Origin: Lophium mytilinum
Taxonomy: Eukaryota > Ascomycota > Dothideomycetes > Mytilinidiales > Mytilinidiaceae
Assembly: GCA_010093605.1 (NCBI GenBank)
Contig: MU004187.1
Coordinates: 811,383 to 875,382 of the forward strand
Reading direction: 5' to 3'
DNA length: 64,000 bases
Below, in pieces: positions 12,830-24,176 of this stretch. A model generated the notes under the pieces. The model searched no databases. It was not told the origin of the DNA and was given only the letters and a program-made list of their open reading frames with translations. The number at the start of each line of letters is the position of its first letter. Position 1 is the stretch's first letter. The position numbers were made by a program, and so were the translations under genes.

Positions 12830-13864
12830 ATGAATTCCAACACTTTTCACGGAGGTTTTGCCAAGCACGTGGCTGACCCCGAAGGTTCCACCACCAACAA
12901 ATCGTCTATTAGCCAATCTCCTGAGTCAGCGATGATGAATGTACCGCCAGAAGAGTCTCAGACCAACTCCATTCCTACCGATCCTGAAGATCTCGAGCAA
13001 CTTCTGCTCGATGCACTTACACAAGATGACACGGAGATCCCGGGCTCGATGCGAAAGCGCCAGTCTGAGGTGGATTCTGAGAAGGAAGATCACGCGGCAT
13101 CTCCAAAGCGAGCGCGTATTGACAGCGACCCGTTGCACTCCCACCCCGTCAATCCGGTGATGAACTCCAGGAGCAGCAATACTCCCATCCCTGAGCTAGC
13201 CGACGAGGAGAACGGCACCTTCGACTACCTCTTCGATGACAACGCCGCCAACCAAGCCTCGGATCTACCATTGCCATCAGGCCACCTTGATAACTCTTTC
13301 AGCTATCTATTCGATGGCGACGGTCTCCCCAAGGCTCCCACTTCGCCTCCACCGCAGAACAATTCAACCAACCTCCTCAATCAACCCTTCGGCGGTACAG
13401 CACGTCTCGAACGGCACTCCAACCCAATCCCGCCACGAAAGACTCTAGACGACGCTTACAACTACCTCATGGAATACGAAGACCCTACCCCACCACCTCC
13501 AACCCGACCTCGATTGGCTGCACCAGCAGCACCTCCAACCCGTGCCCGATCCACAGCAGCAACTTCCGTGCGGCGACTATTCGGAGACTACGGATTCTCC
13601 TTCATGGATTCTGTCTCAGCGCCGCCCCCAACTTCACAGCGTCGGGGCCCAGCAGCCGCGAGGCGCGCTCGCGGAACCCGTGCTCGTGCCACTCCCCTTG
13701 ATCACGAAGTTATTGTCATCGACGATAATGAGGTGGAGGAAGAGGATTCGCTGGAGGCGCAGGAGGAGTATGCGATGATGCTGTATATTTACTGCCGGGA
13801 GGAGGATAAGAACCCGGGACGGGTGTCGTGGGATGAGGCTATGGGTGTGCAGCAGAGGATCTAG
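12830..13864 (+). CDS. Acidic disordered protein with repeated YLFD motifs
   Basis: This is a single-exon frame of 344 residues from the ATG at 12830. It lacks the cluster domain. Three related short acidic-aromatic motifs are spaced along it: FDYLFDDN, FSYLFDGD and YNYLMEYED. They resemble short transactivation-type or partner-binding motifs, but that is inference. SPKRARIDSD gives a basic nuclear-localisation-like run. A hydrophobic-acidic segment (VIVIDDNEVEEED) resembles a SUMO-interacting motif. The C-terminus (EEYAMMLYIYCREEDK) looks like a short folded helix. Its position between family members and similar composition suggest it belongs to the same locus-specific set. The function is unknown. 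Confidence 0.7.
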   Translation: MNSNTFHGGFAKHVADPEGSTTNKSSISQSPESAMMNVPPEESQTNSIPTDPEDLEQLLLDALTQDDTEIPGSMRKRQSEVDSEKEDHAASPKRARIDSDPLHSHPVNPVMNSRSSNTPIPELADEENGTFDYLFDDNAANQASDLPLPSGHLDNSFSYLFDGDGLPKAPTSPPPQNNSTNLLNQPFGGTARLERHSNPIPPRKTLDDAYNYLMEYEDPTPPPPTRPRLAAPAAPPTRARSTAATSVRRLFGDYGFSFMDSVSAPPPTSQRRGPAAARRARGTRARATPLDHEVIVIDDNEVEEEDSLEAQEEYAMMLYIYCREEDKNPGRVSWDEAMGVQQRI

Positions 13865-14505
13865 AGGGATTCCTAGCTCTGTTAGCAGAAGGTACAAGCA
13901 GCATGGCGAGGGCTTAAGGTGACGACTTCATGTTTACGATTGCAAGGCGTTCCTTGAGTTGAATCAAGGGTACCATCTTGTCGTGGGTTTTGCGGCATGC
14001 TTGGAGTTCAGATTAATGAATCGAGCCCTGCACTTGTATGGCGTTTTGAATATCTTGCGTTCGGAAGTGGATTCCTGAACCAGGTTGCAGATCAGAACGG
14101 AGGCTTGGGGACTGGTTGAGAGCTATGGAGTGCTTTGCACGTAGACCAAGCGCCCTGATCTTACAATACCCCAGATAGTCAATAAGAAAGGGAAGACCGA
14201 TTTCGATAATAGTACCCCGGTGCAATTAAGACAAATGATATACAAGAAATTGAATACTCCTCGTTTAGATTCTATGATATGCTACAGCTGCATCCCCCGA
14301 GGCTTATGCCAAATACTTGTGATAACTAAACACTACAGTTTCTAGACAGCCTGCTTATCGCGGTATATATTCTCAGCACCACGCCCCCGCCCTCCTATTC
14401 GCATCTCTCTCTGAATTCACCCAGTTGCGTCTTCCCATCGCCGTCCGCCACATTCCACCACATTCCAGCGCCATATAGTTTATCCGATCTCGCGCTCAGA
14501 CCAGC

Positions 14506-14550
14506 CCCACCAGTCCCACCAGTCCCACCAGTCCCACCAGTCCCACCAGT
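14506..14550. repeat. Five tandem copies of CCCACCAGT
   Basis: Five perfect head-to-tail copies of the 9-mer CCCACCAGT form a minisatellite in the gene-poor region. Confidence 0.9.
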
Positions 14551-17046
14551 TGACCCTAGGTCATTCAGCTTCTCCACGACTTAAGCTATTATCCCTTCCG
14601 CCTATTCCTCACGACCCCACCGCCTCCCGCCCCCGCTATATGACTGCCAAAACCCCACGTTCGCCCCGAGAGTCCCCACTTCCTCAAACCTCCGCCCCGC
14701 CGAGTCTCTATCCAATTCAACCCTATGTCCCCATCCTTCTTATCCGCCCGCCAAGAAACCACCGGGTCAACATCGGGCGCTCCTCTTCGCGGAAATCCAC
14801 GCCAAGCCTTTCTGAGACGCGGAGTTTTCCGAGGGTGCTCGGACCACAAATGCGCGGCTCAGTCGACGGCGGTGATAGCCTCGAGGCGGCTCGGGTTGCA
14901 GGGGCCTGGACTCGCTGAGGAGGCTTATACGTGGCGGAGAGTTGGGGACTGACGGGACTTCGGAAGGGGGTCGACGGAGGTCGGGGATGCTGGATACTGA
15001 GGTTGGAGGGCAGGGGAAGGCTCGTGGGACTGTAGCTAGAGCGAGAAAACGGTCCTGGTAGAGGCGAGGAGAAGGTAGTCGCTGGGTAGAGGGGCCTGTT
15101 CAGGCGCCGGTAAAGTCGCCTAGGGTTAGAAACACGGCACGTAGGGAAAGACTTAATAACGAAGCCCGTGGAAACTGTGTCTGATACTGTGCGAAAGCTG
15201 CATGATTACAGCCTCGTGAATCTGGATCCCCCGTCCGTCGATTGCTTCACGGCTTTTCGCATCCCACAGAAAGCTGAGGGAGCAAGCTGTACGTCTTCAA
15301 TGCCCTTCCCGTTTCTTTGGAAACGGCTACCACTATGTCTGCCCCCAAGCCCTCAAGCGTTCCTCATCCCACCTACTCCCACCGACTTCCAACCATGTCA
15401 TGACGCTGCGATCTACCCACCCTTCCGCAAGTCCCTCATCAACGCGCCTCTCTCCTCCTTCGATCTCTTCTCCAAAGTCCGTACGAAAATCTCCTCGGCC
15501 GCCGCTCTTAGCCTCCCCGCTCCTCAACAGGGATCGGTTCGGGATCAGTCCGCCGCAGACCAATACCTCACAGCGGGATCTAGCCTGAAACCTCAACCAG
15601 CCATCCACTCATACCATCCTCCCCAGCGAGGTTCCTCCATCCGAGCCAGGCGCCTCTCCCAACCCATCTAGCGCGCCTCACGCTACCCTCCCTACGCAAC
15701 ATAGTATACCCCGCCGGTGAGGCCGCGAGATCTGCTTCTTGTTGTGTGGCGATATTTCGAAGGGTAATGGCGCCGCGCTAGCTGTGGGATGGGTAGGAAA
15801 AGGCAGGGAAGAAGGGATTGCCCAGAGAAGGGTACCTTGGCAGCCTAGAGGCTAGGCGGGAGAAGAGAATAGGTGCCGCGGTCTTTGACGGCATCATAAA
15901 GAGGAAGGATCGCAATCGACGGCGTCTGAGGCTGTGAAGGAGGAGAGGGGCCCAAGGCTTGAGAGAAACAAGGGAGAGAAGGTTGCCGAGCGCGATCTCA
16001 GGGAGATGTTAGTGTGACCCGTTCAGGTTGCCTACGACGAGTGGAGGAAATGATACTCTGAGCGCAGAAGAGGCTGGTTGGAGATTCTAGCTGGCGGCTG
16101 CTAGCTGTCTGGCGTCTCGAAGCTGGAGAACGTGACTCCCGGCCACGCGATGCCTGTGATGAAGAAGGAAACAATGATCCGGAACTGTTCTATAGATTCC
16201 AAATGCTCTATCCTTGCCTTGAGAACGACCATGTGATACCTACCTCTAATGAAGATGTCGTCTGTCTATCTAGATGATACGTTTTCCTCAAACTGCGATT
16301 GCCTTTCCCAAGCAATCTTCTGATCCGTCTACTCCCCCCATCCCGTTATGCCATGCCCTTATGTCTGTTCATGCTTATATACTGCCTCCGTCTGCCCGCC
16401 AACACAAGCCTCGGACTCCCTTCAGCTCATGTCTTTCTCTCCCCCTCGAATCCTTTCCTCGGTGTGGTCCAGCAGCCGTACAGCGACACCGCAACATAGC
16501 TGCGCAGCCTTCCCCTCGCCCAATCCCACAGATCCTTGTGGACGACAGACCTCGCTACCGTAGGGCGTACAAAGTTGCCAATGATGTTGTCAGGGTCAGC
16601 GCTCTGCAAAGGGCGCAGCGTGCGTCGTCCCCTCTCCACGCGCAGACAGAGGGTGTTCAAAGGCGCTGGCTGCGCACAACGACGGACGGACGCGACGGGC
16701 GGACATCATCGAGGACGAGGCAACACCGTGCGGGCGAGGGACCGCTGGTGATGCGAGATCTGTTGGGCCTAAACGGATAGGACAGAAGCTGTCGCTGTGC
16801 GCAGCGATGAACGGATGGTGTGGAGCGAGGAGGAGGAGGATGGGGAGAACGCACTGGACACGTCGTCGGTCAAGGATAAGCTATGGAAAGAAGAAGCAGC
16901 CGTTGAAGATTTCGTAGTTCCAGAGTGGGAGAGGGTTGGCACGCGAAGATCTGGGAGGCAGGAGGGCCTTGTTGATCCGATTCTACGGACGCTAGACGGT
17001 TGGGCTGAGGTCTTTGCTATGCACAGCGATAAACGCAGGGCGCAGA

Positions 17047-17083
17047 GGGAGGAGGAGGAGGAGGAGGAGGAGGAGGAGGAGGA
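17047..17083. repeat. GGA/GAG trinucleotide microsatellite
   Basis: An almost pure run of GGA units covers about 37 bp. It makes a Glu run on one strand and a Leu run on the other, which explains the spurious open frames around it. Confidence 0.85.
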
Positions 17084-17806
17084 AGTGGGGAACCGGACAC
17101 TCCGTCGGTCGAAGGCGAAGCTGTGAAAAGAAGAGACTGTCAGCGGTTGCGAAGTTCAAGGCGCGGTGACTGCTCGGAGGGTTCACGAGTTTGATGCTCG
17201 ACTTACGAATGTCGCGTTTCATGCGCGTTCCCTGGATCAAATTATCGTCATCAGTAGGAGACGGTGCGCGAAGTTGCCTTTGTAGAGCCTCGAGGCCGGG
17301 GCAGCGAGATTTCGAGGTGCGCTCGAGAAGACGAAGCGAAAGCTTGCAGCGTCTCCGAGAGGCTGATGAAAATGGTTGAAGTTCCCTCGAGAGGTTACTG
17401 CGACCGCGTCTGAGGAGGCGTTGGTGTTGGCGATGAAGGCAGAGCGCAGAAAATATGGAAGAGATTAGCCGCCACGCTTTGTAGAGGCCAGCGCTATGTC
17501 ACAGTGATCTGATGAAGTCTCTCGCCGGCGCCATGAGACATTACTGACCTGGAGCGGAAGGACAGGGACTCGAGCACTCGACGTTCAAATATTAGATGAT
17601 CGTTAGGACAGGCTGAATATCAATGGTAATCATCGGTTTGGAACAACCTTCGCCATGACAACTCTGCAGAAGCAAAGGATTCGTTGTCGAAAACACCTTC
17701 TTCTTCACAACCCCGCTCAAGGCAGGAGAAGCAATGAAAAAAAAGTCGAGGGTTCGAACCTCGCGTGAAGCAAACGGTGGAAGAACCACCGTGGCCGAAT
17801 ACGTAA

Positions 17807-17906
17807 ACTCGTCCTTTCCCGTAGGAGAGAGAAGGTCTGAGACCTCCGGACTGAGTACTCGTCTTTTCCCGTAGGAGAAAGAAGGTCTGAGACCTCCGGA
17901 CTGAGT
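17807..17906. repeat. 50-bp tandem duplication
   Basis: Two adjacent 50-bp units (17807-17856 and 17857-17906) differ at only two positions. Each contains the palindrome GGTCTGAGACC. The array lies between two motifs that, read on the minus strand, fit the Pol III B-box consensus: GGTTCGATTCC (about 17911-17921) and GGTTCGAACCC (about 17750-17760). The second is followed by a run of eight T (17737-17744), a Pol III terminator-like signal. No full tRNA cloverleaf can be folded by eye. Confidence 0.75.
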
Positions 17907-20852
17907 GTGCTTGAAGGAATCGAACCTCCAACGCGTCAAGCCGTAGAACACTTTTTGACCGCGAATGACAGGAAAAAGCGGGATGTAGTAATACATGCTC
18001 CACAACCACCTACATGTTGTTCCTCCAGAGTCGTTAGAAGAGCGCAGTGGGCCTCCGGCCGTTGACTGTGGCTAGCATGTCGAACACGAGGGCTTTGACA
18101 GCGGCGAACCAAGTCTGACCTTTGCTTTCCCTTGCTCAACCCCGTTTCAACTGGAGGCATGCTGAGAGCTGAACGTTGAATGAAGGTCAACATGAAGACT
18201 CCCCCAAACGTCTCACGGCGAGGGCACATTGGGTTCGTCCGCACTCGTCTTCCGTTCCACTGCGGACCTGGTCCGGAGCTTTTTTGCAATTTGTCGACGT
18301 AGTGATGCCCGCCTGTCCGAGCCGAGAATCCGGAGATTATCACAATGAGTCGTTCGTCGACTAGGAAGTCCAAGGTCGCGCCCTAGACCGACCAGGAATG
18401 CAGACTGTTTGACTCAGATTCAAAGCGCATTGGGCGACGGTTAACCTTGGAATTTAGATCAGACCGCAAAGGCTAGTCGTCGCTGTACCGAAGTACCAGA
18501 CCTGACGTCGCCCAGACCAAGCTAGGCTTGAAGTGTGCGGTCCGAGCCCAAGGTCCCCCTGCAACGCTTCCGTTCGGACAGATGCCAAAGGTATCTGATG
18601 AATGGAGTTATAGGTCAGGACTACCGCCCTACACTGGTTATTGTGAGACAGAACGACTTATACCGACGTGAATCGGAGGCGCTCGAGCCGATCCCTTCGC
18701 ACATCTCGCGCAATGTTGCTACCGAGGTCTAGGAAAGGCCCTGGTCATCGGGTTCACTCCAAGCTAGCCTAATGGGTGGTTCGTTCCAGGGGCGTATTAT
18801 CGTTTCCCCTTCCAGCTGCCGCGATGCTGAGTAGGTACCCGCTGATAGATCAGGTTCGGCATCCCCGAGAGCCATGAACGTCGGGCCATCCCTCAGTCGC
18901 TCAGACGTGCTTCGGTCAGTTGACACTGTGAGCTGTTAGCATGGAGAAGCGACGGGATGGTGGGCAGGCGGAGAGTGGGAGTGTGAGATGGGAGCGTGAT
19001 GAAGAGAGATTGAAGGACGGGGACGATGGAGTGGGGAGGCAGGAAAGAGCAGGATGGAGTGCGAAGGGTGGTGATGGCAACGCGGAGAGCGAAGAGCTGC
19101 GCGCTGGGAGAGCGACGAGCTGGAGAGCGACGAGCTGAGAGAAGCTGCCACAGCGTGCGAACCCCGCAGCAGCAGATGATGGGCTTGTGGAGGACTTGGA
19201 AGAAGAGAGAGGCAGAAGAGGCGGGAGAGTGCAGGTCTTGAGCAGCAGGCTTGAAGCCGAAAGACGAAGAGAGAAGGAAAAGGAAGCGTACCTGGCCTCA
19301 GACAGCATGCAATGAATACCAGCGCCCACGCAATAGTACCCATAAGCCTACACCCCACATACTCCAGGTGCGCGAACACCTGGAGGATCGACGACGCAAA
19401 AGACTGGCGAAGCGTCGATGAAGAAGAGAGGAAGGAGCCCGAGGAAGGCGAGGGTTTTGTAGACGCGGTGGGGTGGCCCGTGCTAGCGCCGCGCTAACCC
19501 CAAAGTGGAAATCTGCAGCCGGCGTGGACAGCAGGCGGGCAGCCAGGCGAACTGGCCGTCAACGCGTCGACATGGCTGCCAGTGACGTCACGCGCTCGTC
19601 GGCATGCCGAAGCTTTTTCGCACAGGCCGAGTCTTGCCGGGGCGTGGAAGGGCGTGGAAGGGGATCGCGTGTGCCGCGGTTGACACGCGATTAGAGCAAA
19701 TAGTGAATGTCAGGGAAATTTGTGTATGCCGGCTGGCAGCCCAACACGCCGTACTCTAGATAATCTAGAGGAAGATATACTTCTTAGGTACTCAGCGATG
19801 CCCTCGCCCGTTGTATTCCGACGCGTTGCATCCCGTCTAATGCCAGTGTCCTCAATAACAGCCCCCCTAGCGCAGAGCCTGGTACCTGACTTACAGGACC
19901 TCAGCGCGTGGGACAAGTTGCAGAACTTGTCACATTTCTCTGCCGTGATGCCAGAATACGTCAATAAGGTGTCGTTCTACGGCCTGCACGTTGGGTGGAT
20001 GTGGCGGTTTCGTCTGATGTTGTGACGTCCCGTGATGTGGGCTCGGCTGATTGGCCCAGTGCCGATGCTTCCATCCCAAATCCAGAAAATCCGCCAAGCC
20101 GCCGTTCCCAAGCGAACCTTTGCGACACCACCGCCACGACTCGTGCCCACCTCAATATCATGGTGGAAGGCGCCCTCTTCAAGCAAATATTAATCAGAGT
20201 AATGTTTCTCCAGTGTGGGAGCTATTCAACCTTTATGCGCGCCGCGAGCGTTGCCCCGTGCGCAGTCGCAAAGATCCCTTCCTGCAGCCGGAGGGTGTCG
20301 GACGGCTGGTTGCGCAGTCTGAGAACACCTCGTATCTTTCAGCTATCTTTTCTAGTCATGTTGCGGATGTCTTGCGATAGGCCCCCCTCCAAGCCCTGAC
20401 CTTCCCTCAAACGTTTCGTCTCTATACTCCGATCGTCGGGCTTCGTAACAGTTTTTAACTTCAGCGCAACATCAACCAAGTCAGACGCGCTCTTCGTATC
20501 ATGGCAATATTCATAACGAGGCACACTCGAGGCTCGCAAGGCTCGGGCGAAAATTCGAAGGGGACCATAGGCAAAGGCATTTGGAGGATTGCACAATGAT
20601 CGAATGATGGTTTCCAGCAGCTCTACGCTCAATGCCGACAGAACTGAGTTTTCGCATATGGAATAGATATCCCGTATTTTAATCATCTTTTCTTTCTAAG
20701 AGGAAGCAACGGCCAGAATACAAAATCAAAATCCTTAACTTGATTGAACTACATGAAATTGCGAACGTTACTGTTTGAACCCTCAAGTTCTTTTTCGATC
20801 TTCCCGACAGCGCCTTTTCCACCCACTATATCCTATCTTTTCGCACTGCCAC

Positions 20853-23800
20853 TCAAAGGGAGCCGGTATCAAGAGACCCTTCCTCCTCCCCCTCCTCATC
20901 CTCTTCCTCCCCCTCGTCAGACCCCTCCTCTTCCTCCTCATCATCCTCCTCAGCTCCCTCCGCCCCACTCGAACCTTCAGCACCGGACTCCCCAGACTCT
21001 CCTCCGCCCATCTCATCATCACGGCCGCCCTCCTGCCGCCCCTCCTCCCTCCTCTTCGCCTCCAGCCTCGCCTTCGCCCTATCCGACAACACCGGCGCCC
21101 TCCCGTTCGACTTCCACCCCGGCATCTGCGTACCCGGCTGCACCCATGTATAATCCCTCCGCACCGGCGACACAGGTCGCCGAACTGGCAGCATAGATAC
21201 CGTAGGAAGAATCGCCAGAGCACCTGGCCGCTGTCGCGACTGTGACCCAGACGCCGTTCCTTCGTCCTCGTCCTCGTCATCCGAGATCTCGATCACGACG
21301 GGCATTTTTCGTGGATGAGCGACCGTTGCGCGGATATCGCCATAGGGCGAGGGGGAGGAGCCGCGGCCTACTTTCAGGGCTTTGGACGGGGGTTCGGAGG
21401 TGGGGAGGGAGGCTTGGGCTCTAGGGCGCTTTCCGAGGGGCTGGGAGGGTCGATACATAGGGAGGTTCGGGGGCATGCGCAGCTGTGTTGGGGGGCGTTG
21501 TTGGCTGAGCTGCGCTATGCGTTGGGATGTGGCGTTGATGTTGTTTTGGAGTCGTTGGGCGTGCGTGAGGAGAGGGTTGGTTGGGGGACGCAGCTGGGTC
21601 GTGGGAGTAGGGTTGGTTTGAGGGTTTTGTTGAGACCCCGCGTTCATATGAATTTCGAGTCGCGCTTGTCGTCGCCTTGCTTCCCAGGCGCTGATGGTGA
21701 GGGTTTGGTTGCTGTTCTGGGGTTGTCCTAGCGGCGGAGGTGCGGGCCCTTGGGATGTCGGTGGAAGTGATAGAGGTTGGGGAGGCAATGGGCCCGGTGG
21801 TATTCGTACTGTACCGTTGAGAATGTAATTCGGGGTTCCAAGGCGCGGAGGTACCATTCCCTGAGACGTCGGCGGAAGGGCTGCGACTTGGAGTCGCAAC
21901 GTGCCTGTTGATCCCCTTGTTCCTCCGGTCAGCCCGTGATTTTGACCGTTCGAGTGTGTGCTTAACGGACCATGACCAAGTCGAGGTCTCTTCTTATGTG
22001 GCGGCAAGATGTCGGGATTGTCTACAGTGGGTGGAGAATTAGGGCTTTGGATACTCCGATTGTCATGAGGAGCACCGTTCCTGTTGTTGGAGATCATCCG
22101 CTGCGTAGAGGAATGGGGCTGTGGTTCAGGTCGTCTTTGGCCCTGTGGTTGCTCTAGTAGAGCTCCTGAAGTAGTGCTGCTGCCTGGCTCTTGATTGAGC
22201 GGAGGTGACATGGTCTCTTGAGGTCCTGGCTCTTCAGGAGTGGAAGGAGAAGGCGCATTTTGGATTGGTAGATCGTTCTGAGTTATAGTCGGAGTCTGTG
22301 GAGGTGGAATCGTCCCTGACGGCTGTGTCGTCGCCTGTGTTTGGTTGTTCAGTGCTAGCGCAGTACCTGTTTGTATATTTGCACCCGCTGCGGTACCTAC
22401 CCCTGGACCTGCTACTCCAAGCCCCTGTTGCTGTTGCAAAGCAAGGAGCCTCTCACGTTCCCTCCTGGCGCGACCATCGTTGTTGGTTTTATATCGCGCT
22501 TTCTTTTTCTCTCTGCACTCAGGATCAGCAACAAATTCCCGCATGATATGAAGTTGACCCTCAAGTACCTGCGTGCATATACCCTTCTGAGTTGATAGTA
22601 GATGGCATATCCGATCGAGCCTTTGCGTGAAATCTAGCCGCCTACCACGAATTTCCAGGTTATTTTGACGTGGCGTCCATGGCCAGGTTGGAACGAAGCA
22701 ACCCTGATTATGAAGCTGACCCATTAAATTGCTAATCTGCCATGCTCTGGCGGTAATGTCCATCCGAGGGTATGTCTGTGTTGCGCCAGGAGCCCATCTT
22801 CTGCCTGTCAATGAACCTAAATCGACGGCTTGGGAGGTGTCTACCAATGCAGCCCTGAGTCTTGCAGTGGCCGCTGCTATTGCGGTTGCTGTGTTAGGTA
22901 TGCCGTTGTTGGAGTCTGGTCTCCAATAAGCTCTTGTTAGGTAGTCGTTGGCTTGGCTGCTCGTCATACCATCGACAGTATCTAGTCCATTCTGCCCTGA
23001 AGAACTATGGGTGGAGCTGTCGGGTGTTTCCCTTTGGTCTTGTCCTCGCCGCGGGATATTTGGGCCTGTCTGTTGAAAGTTCTCAGATCCTGAAGTGGGA
23101 TTTGCTAATTCTTCAGAGTCATTTTCCCCAGAAGTCGAAGAAGTAGAGCGATCCTCCTCAGGGCCCGAGTCTCCATGACTGCTCGGCGATGACGGCGAAT
23201 CGGGTACCCAATCATCCCCACCCCCGACTAGCTGATGCACCTCTGTCTCACCAGGTGGCTGCTGTGGTACTAGCTGCCCGCTATCACCAGTAACTAGAGG
23301 CGTCGGGGATGCCGATGCTCCCCGATTTCGCGCCTCCCACGAACTGAGTTGCTCTGGAGGTCTAAGTGTAGCCCAGCTCTGTCGTCCCAACTCTATTAGG
23401 CGTTCCGTCTCAGCTCTTTGATGTTCAAAGGCCTCCGGATCCCTCAGCCGTGCCCAATGCGCGTCACCGGGAAAAGGACGTTCTGGGATATAGTTCTCGG
23501 GCCAACGAAGCATTATCCCGGTCGCTCTTTCGTATAATTGCCTGTCTTCTCTTCGCTCTACGAGGCTATTTGGATCCATAAAGTCTTCGTGCACGAGGTC
23601 ATCGGGACTGGTGTGGTATCCGGCTTCTTGCCACCATGTCGTATTGGCGGGATCGGGCTGCTGATTTTCGTCTTCGTTAGTTATCAAGATTAGATTTTCA
23701 TTCGCAGGTATATTCTGAACGGCGGCTAAATCATCTGGATCTGTGAAATCCCACAGCGGACTACTGAATGTTCCGGTGGGAAAGGTAGCTTGGATCTCTG

Positions 23801-24176
23801 GTAGCTCATCTAGACCCTCGAATATCCCTCCTTGCCACACCGTCGGCGGCGTACCTGGGTCTATCTGGAGATCGCGATCATCTATAAACTGATCCAGCCA
23901 TCCGGCGCCTTCGCCCAGATGTGATGTCTGGTTATCGTCGCCAGGAACATTGCTGGGTAGCGGTTCGCCCTGGATCTGAGGGCGGTTACTTGGTATTTCG
24001 GATCGTTCCTCATCCTGCAAGCCGTCAGCTGTTGCGTCTGGTTCGCCTGCGTTCAGTGGAGTAACGGTATTGTACGGCTCAGTCACGTTCTCGGATGGTA
24101 CGTCATCCACATCATCGTCCTCGAACAGATCATCGTATTCATGGTCAGAGTCTGGCGATTGAGAGTTGTTCTCCAT
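20853..24176 (-). CDS. Cluster paralogue P5, large intronless member
   Basis: This is a single exon of 1107 residues. The frame is open 17 codons further upstream without an ATG, so I start at the ATG at 24176. The first 400 residues are acidic and polar (YDDLFEDDDVDD near residue 20, later Ser/Gly/Asn-rich). The shared domain is at about residues 415-550: AYWRPDS, AAATARLRAALVDTS, ITARAWQISNLMGQLHNQG, LDFTQRLDRICHLLSTQKG, C...LEGQ and REFVADP. A very long Pro/Gln/Thr-rich linker follows, with nuclear-localisation-like runs (KKRPRLG, GKRPRAQ), a SUMO-interacting-like VVIEISDDEDEDE, a short positively charged helix (RAKARLEAKRREEGRQ) and an acidic Glu/Asp tail of about 40 residues. It is the largest family member here. 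It is probably a nuclear, largely disordered protein of unknown function. Confidence 0.85.
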   Translation of the reverse strand: MENNSQSPDSDHEYDDLFEDDDVDDVPSENVTEPYNTVTPLNAGEPDATADGLQDEERSEIPSNRPQIQGEPLPSNVPGDDNQTSHLGEGAGWLDQFIDDRDLQIDPGTPPTVWQGGIFEGLDELPEIQATFPTGTFSSPLWDFTDPDDLAAVQNIPANENLILITNEDENQQPDPANTTWWQEAGYHTSPDDLVHEDFMDPNSLVERREDRQLYERATGIMLRWPENYIPERPFPGDAHWARLRDPEAFEHQRAETERLIELGRQSWATLRPPEQLSSWEARNRGASASPTPLVTGDSGQLVPQQPPGETEVHQLVGGGDDWVPDSPSSPSSHGDSGPEEDRSTSSTSGENDSEELANPTSGSENFQQTGPNIPRRGQDQRETPDSSTHSSSGQNGLDTVDGMTSSQANDYLTRAYWRPDSNNGIPNTATAIAAATARLRAALVDTSQAVDLGSLTGRRWAPGATQTYPRMDITARAWQISNLMGQLHNQGCFVPTWPWTPRQNNLEIRGRRLDFTQRLDRICHLLSTQKGICTQVLEGQLHIMREFVADPECREKKKARYKTNNDGRARRERERLLALQQQQGLGVAGPGVGTAAGANIQTGTALALNNQTQATTQPSGTIPPPQTPTITQNDLPIQNAPSPSTPEEPGPQETMSPPLNQEPGSSTTSGALLEQPQGQRRPEPQPHSSTQRMISNNRNGAPHDNRSIQSPNSPPTVDNPDILPPHKKRPRLGHGPLSTHSNGQNHGLTGGTRGSTGTLRLQVAALPPTSQGMVPPRLGTPNYILNGTVRIPPGPLPPQPLSLPPTSQGPAPPPLGQPQNSNQTLTISAWEARRRQARLEIHMNAGSQQNPQTNPTPTTQLRPPTNPLLTHAQRLQNNINATSQRIAQLSQQRPPTQLRMPPNLPMYRPSQPLGKRPRAQASLPTSEPPSKALKVGRGSSPSPYGDIRATVAHPRKMPVVIEISDDEDEDEGTASGSQSRQRPGALAILPTVSMLPVRRPVSPVRRDYTWVQPGTQMPGWKSNGRAPVLSDRAKARLEAKRREEGRQEGGRDDEMGGGESGESGAEGSSGAEGAEEDDEEEEEGSDEGEEEDEEGEEEGSLDTGSL

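Larger units (their letters stand above)
13865..20852. other. Seven-kilobase gene-poor region
   Basis: I find no convincing protein gene. Frames here overlap on both strands and are compositionally simple (Pro/Arg/Ser shadows of GC-rich or CT-rich runs). The region contains a 9-bp satellite (14506-14550), a GGA microsatellite (about 17047-17083) and a 50-bp tandem duplication with B-box-like motifs (17736-17960). A frame on the minus strand at 20339-20686 (115 residues) has a plausible leucine-rich start (SALSVELLETIIRSL) and might be a gene remnant. The density of simple and GC-skewed sequence suggests old, eroded non-coding or repetitive DNA. Confidence 0.55.

Noticed and set aside
17736-17960. 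A functional tRNA gene
   Set aside because: T-arm-like sequences occur but no acceptor, D or anticodon stems pair in a cloverleaf on either strand.
17592-18009. Overlapping 130-residue frames on the minus strand
   Set aside because: They read through a 50-bp tandem repeat and T-arm-like motifs; the predicted peptide repeats itself and includes RGSNPR-type phrases typical of translated tRNA-like DNA.
18916-19379. Ser/Leu-rich frames with a hydrophobic start
   Set aside because: Composition follows a CT-skewed stretch, several frames overlap, and there is no conserved motif or convincing splice structure.
20783-21280. Arg/Gly-rich and Pro-rich frames on both strands
   Set aside because: They are shadows of the acidic tail of P5.
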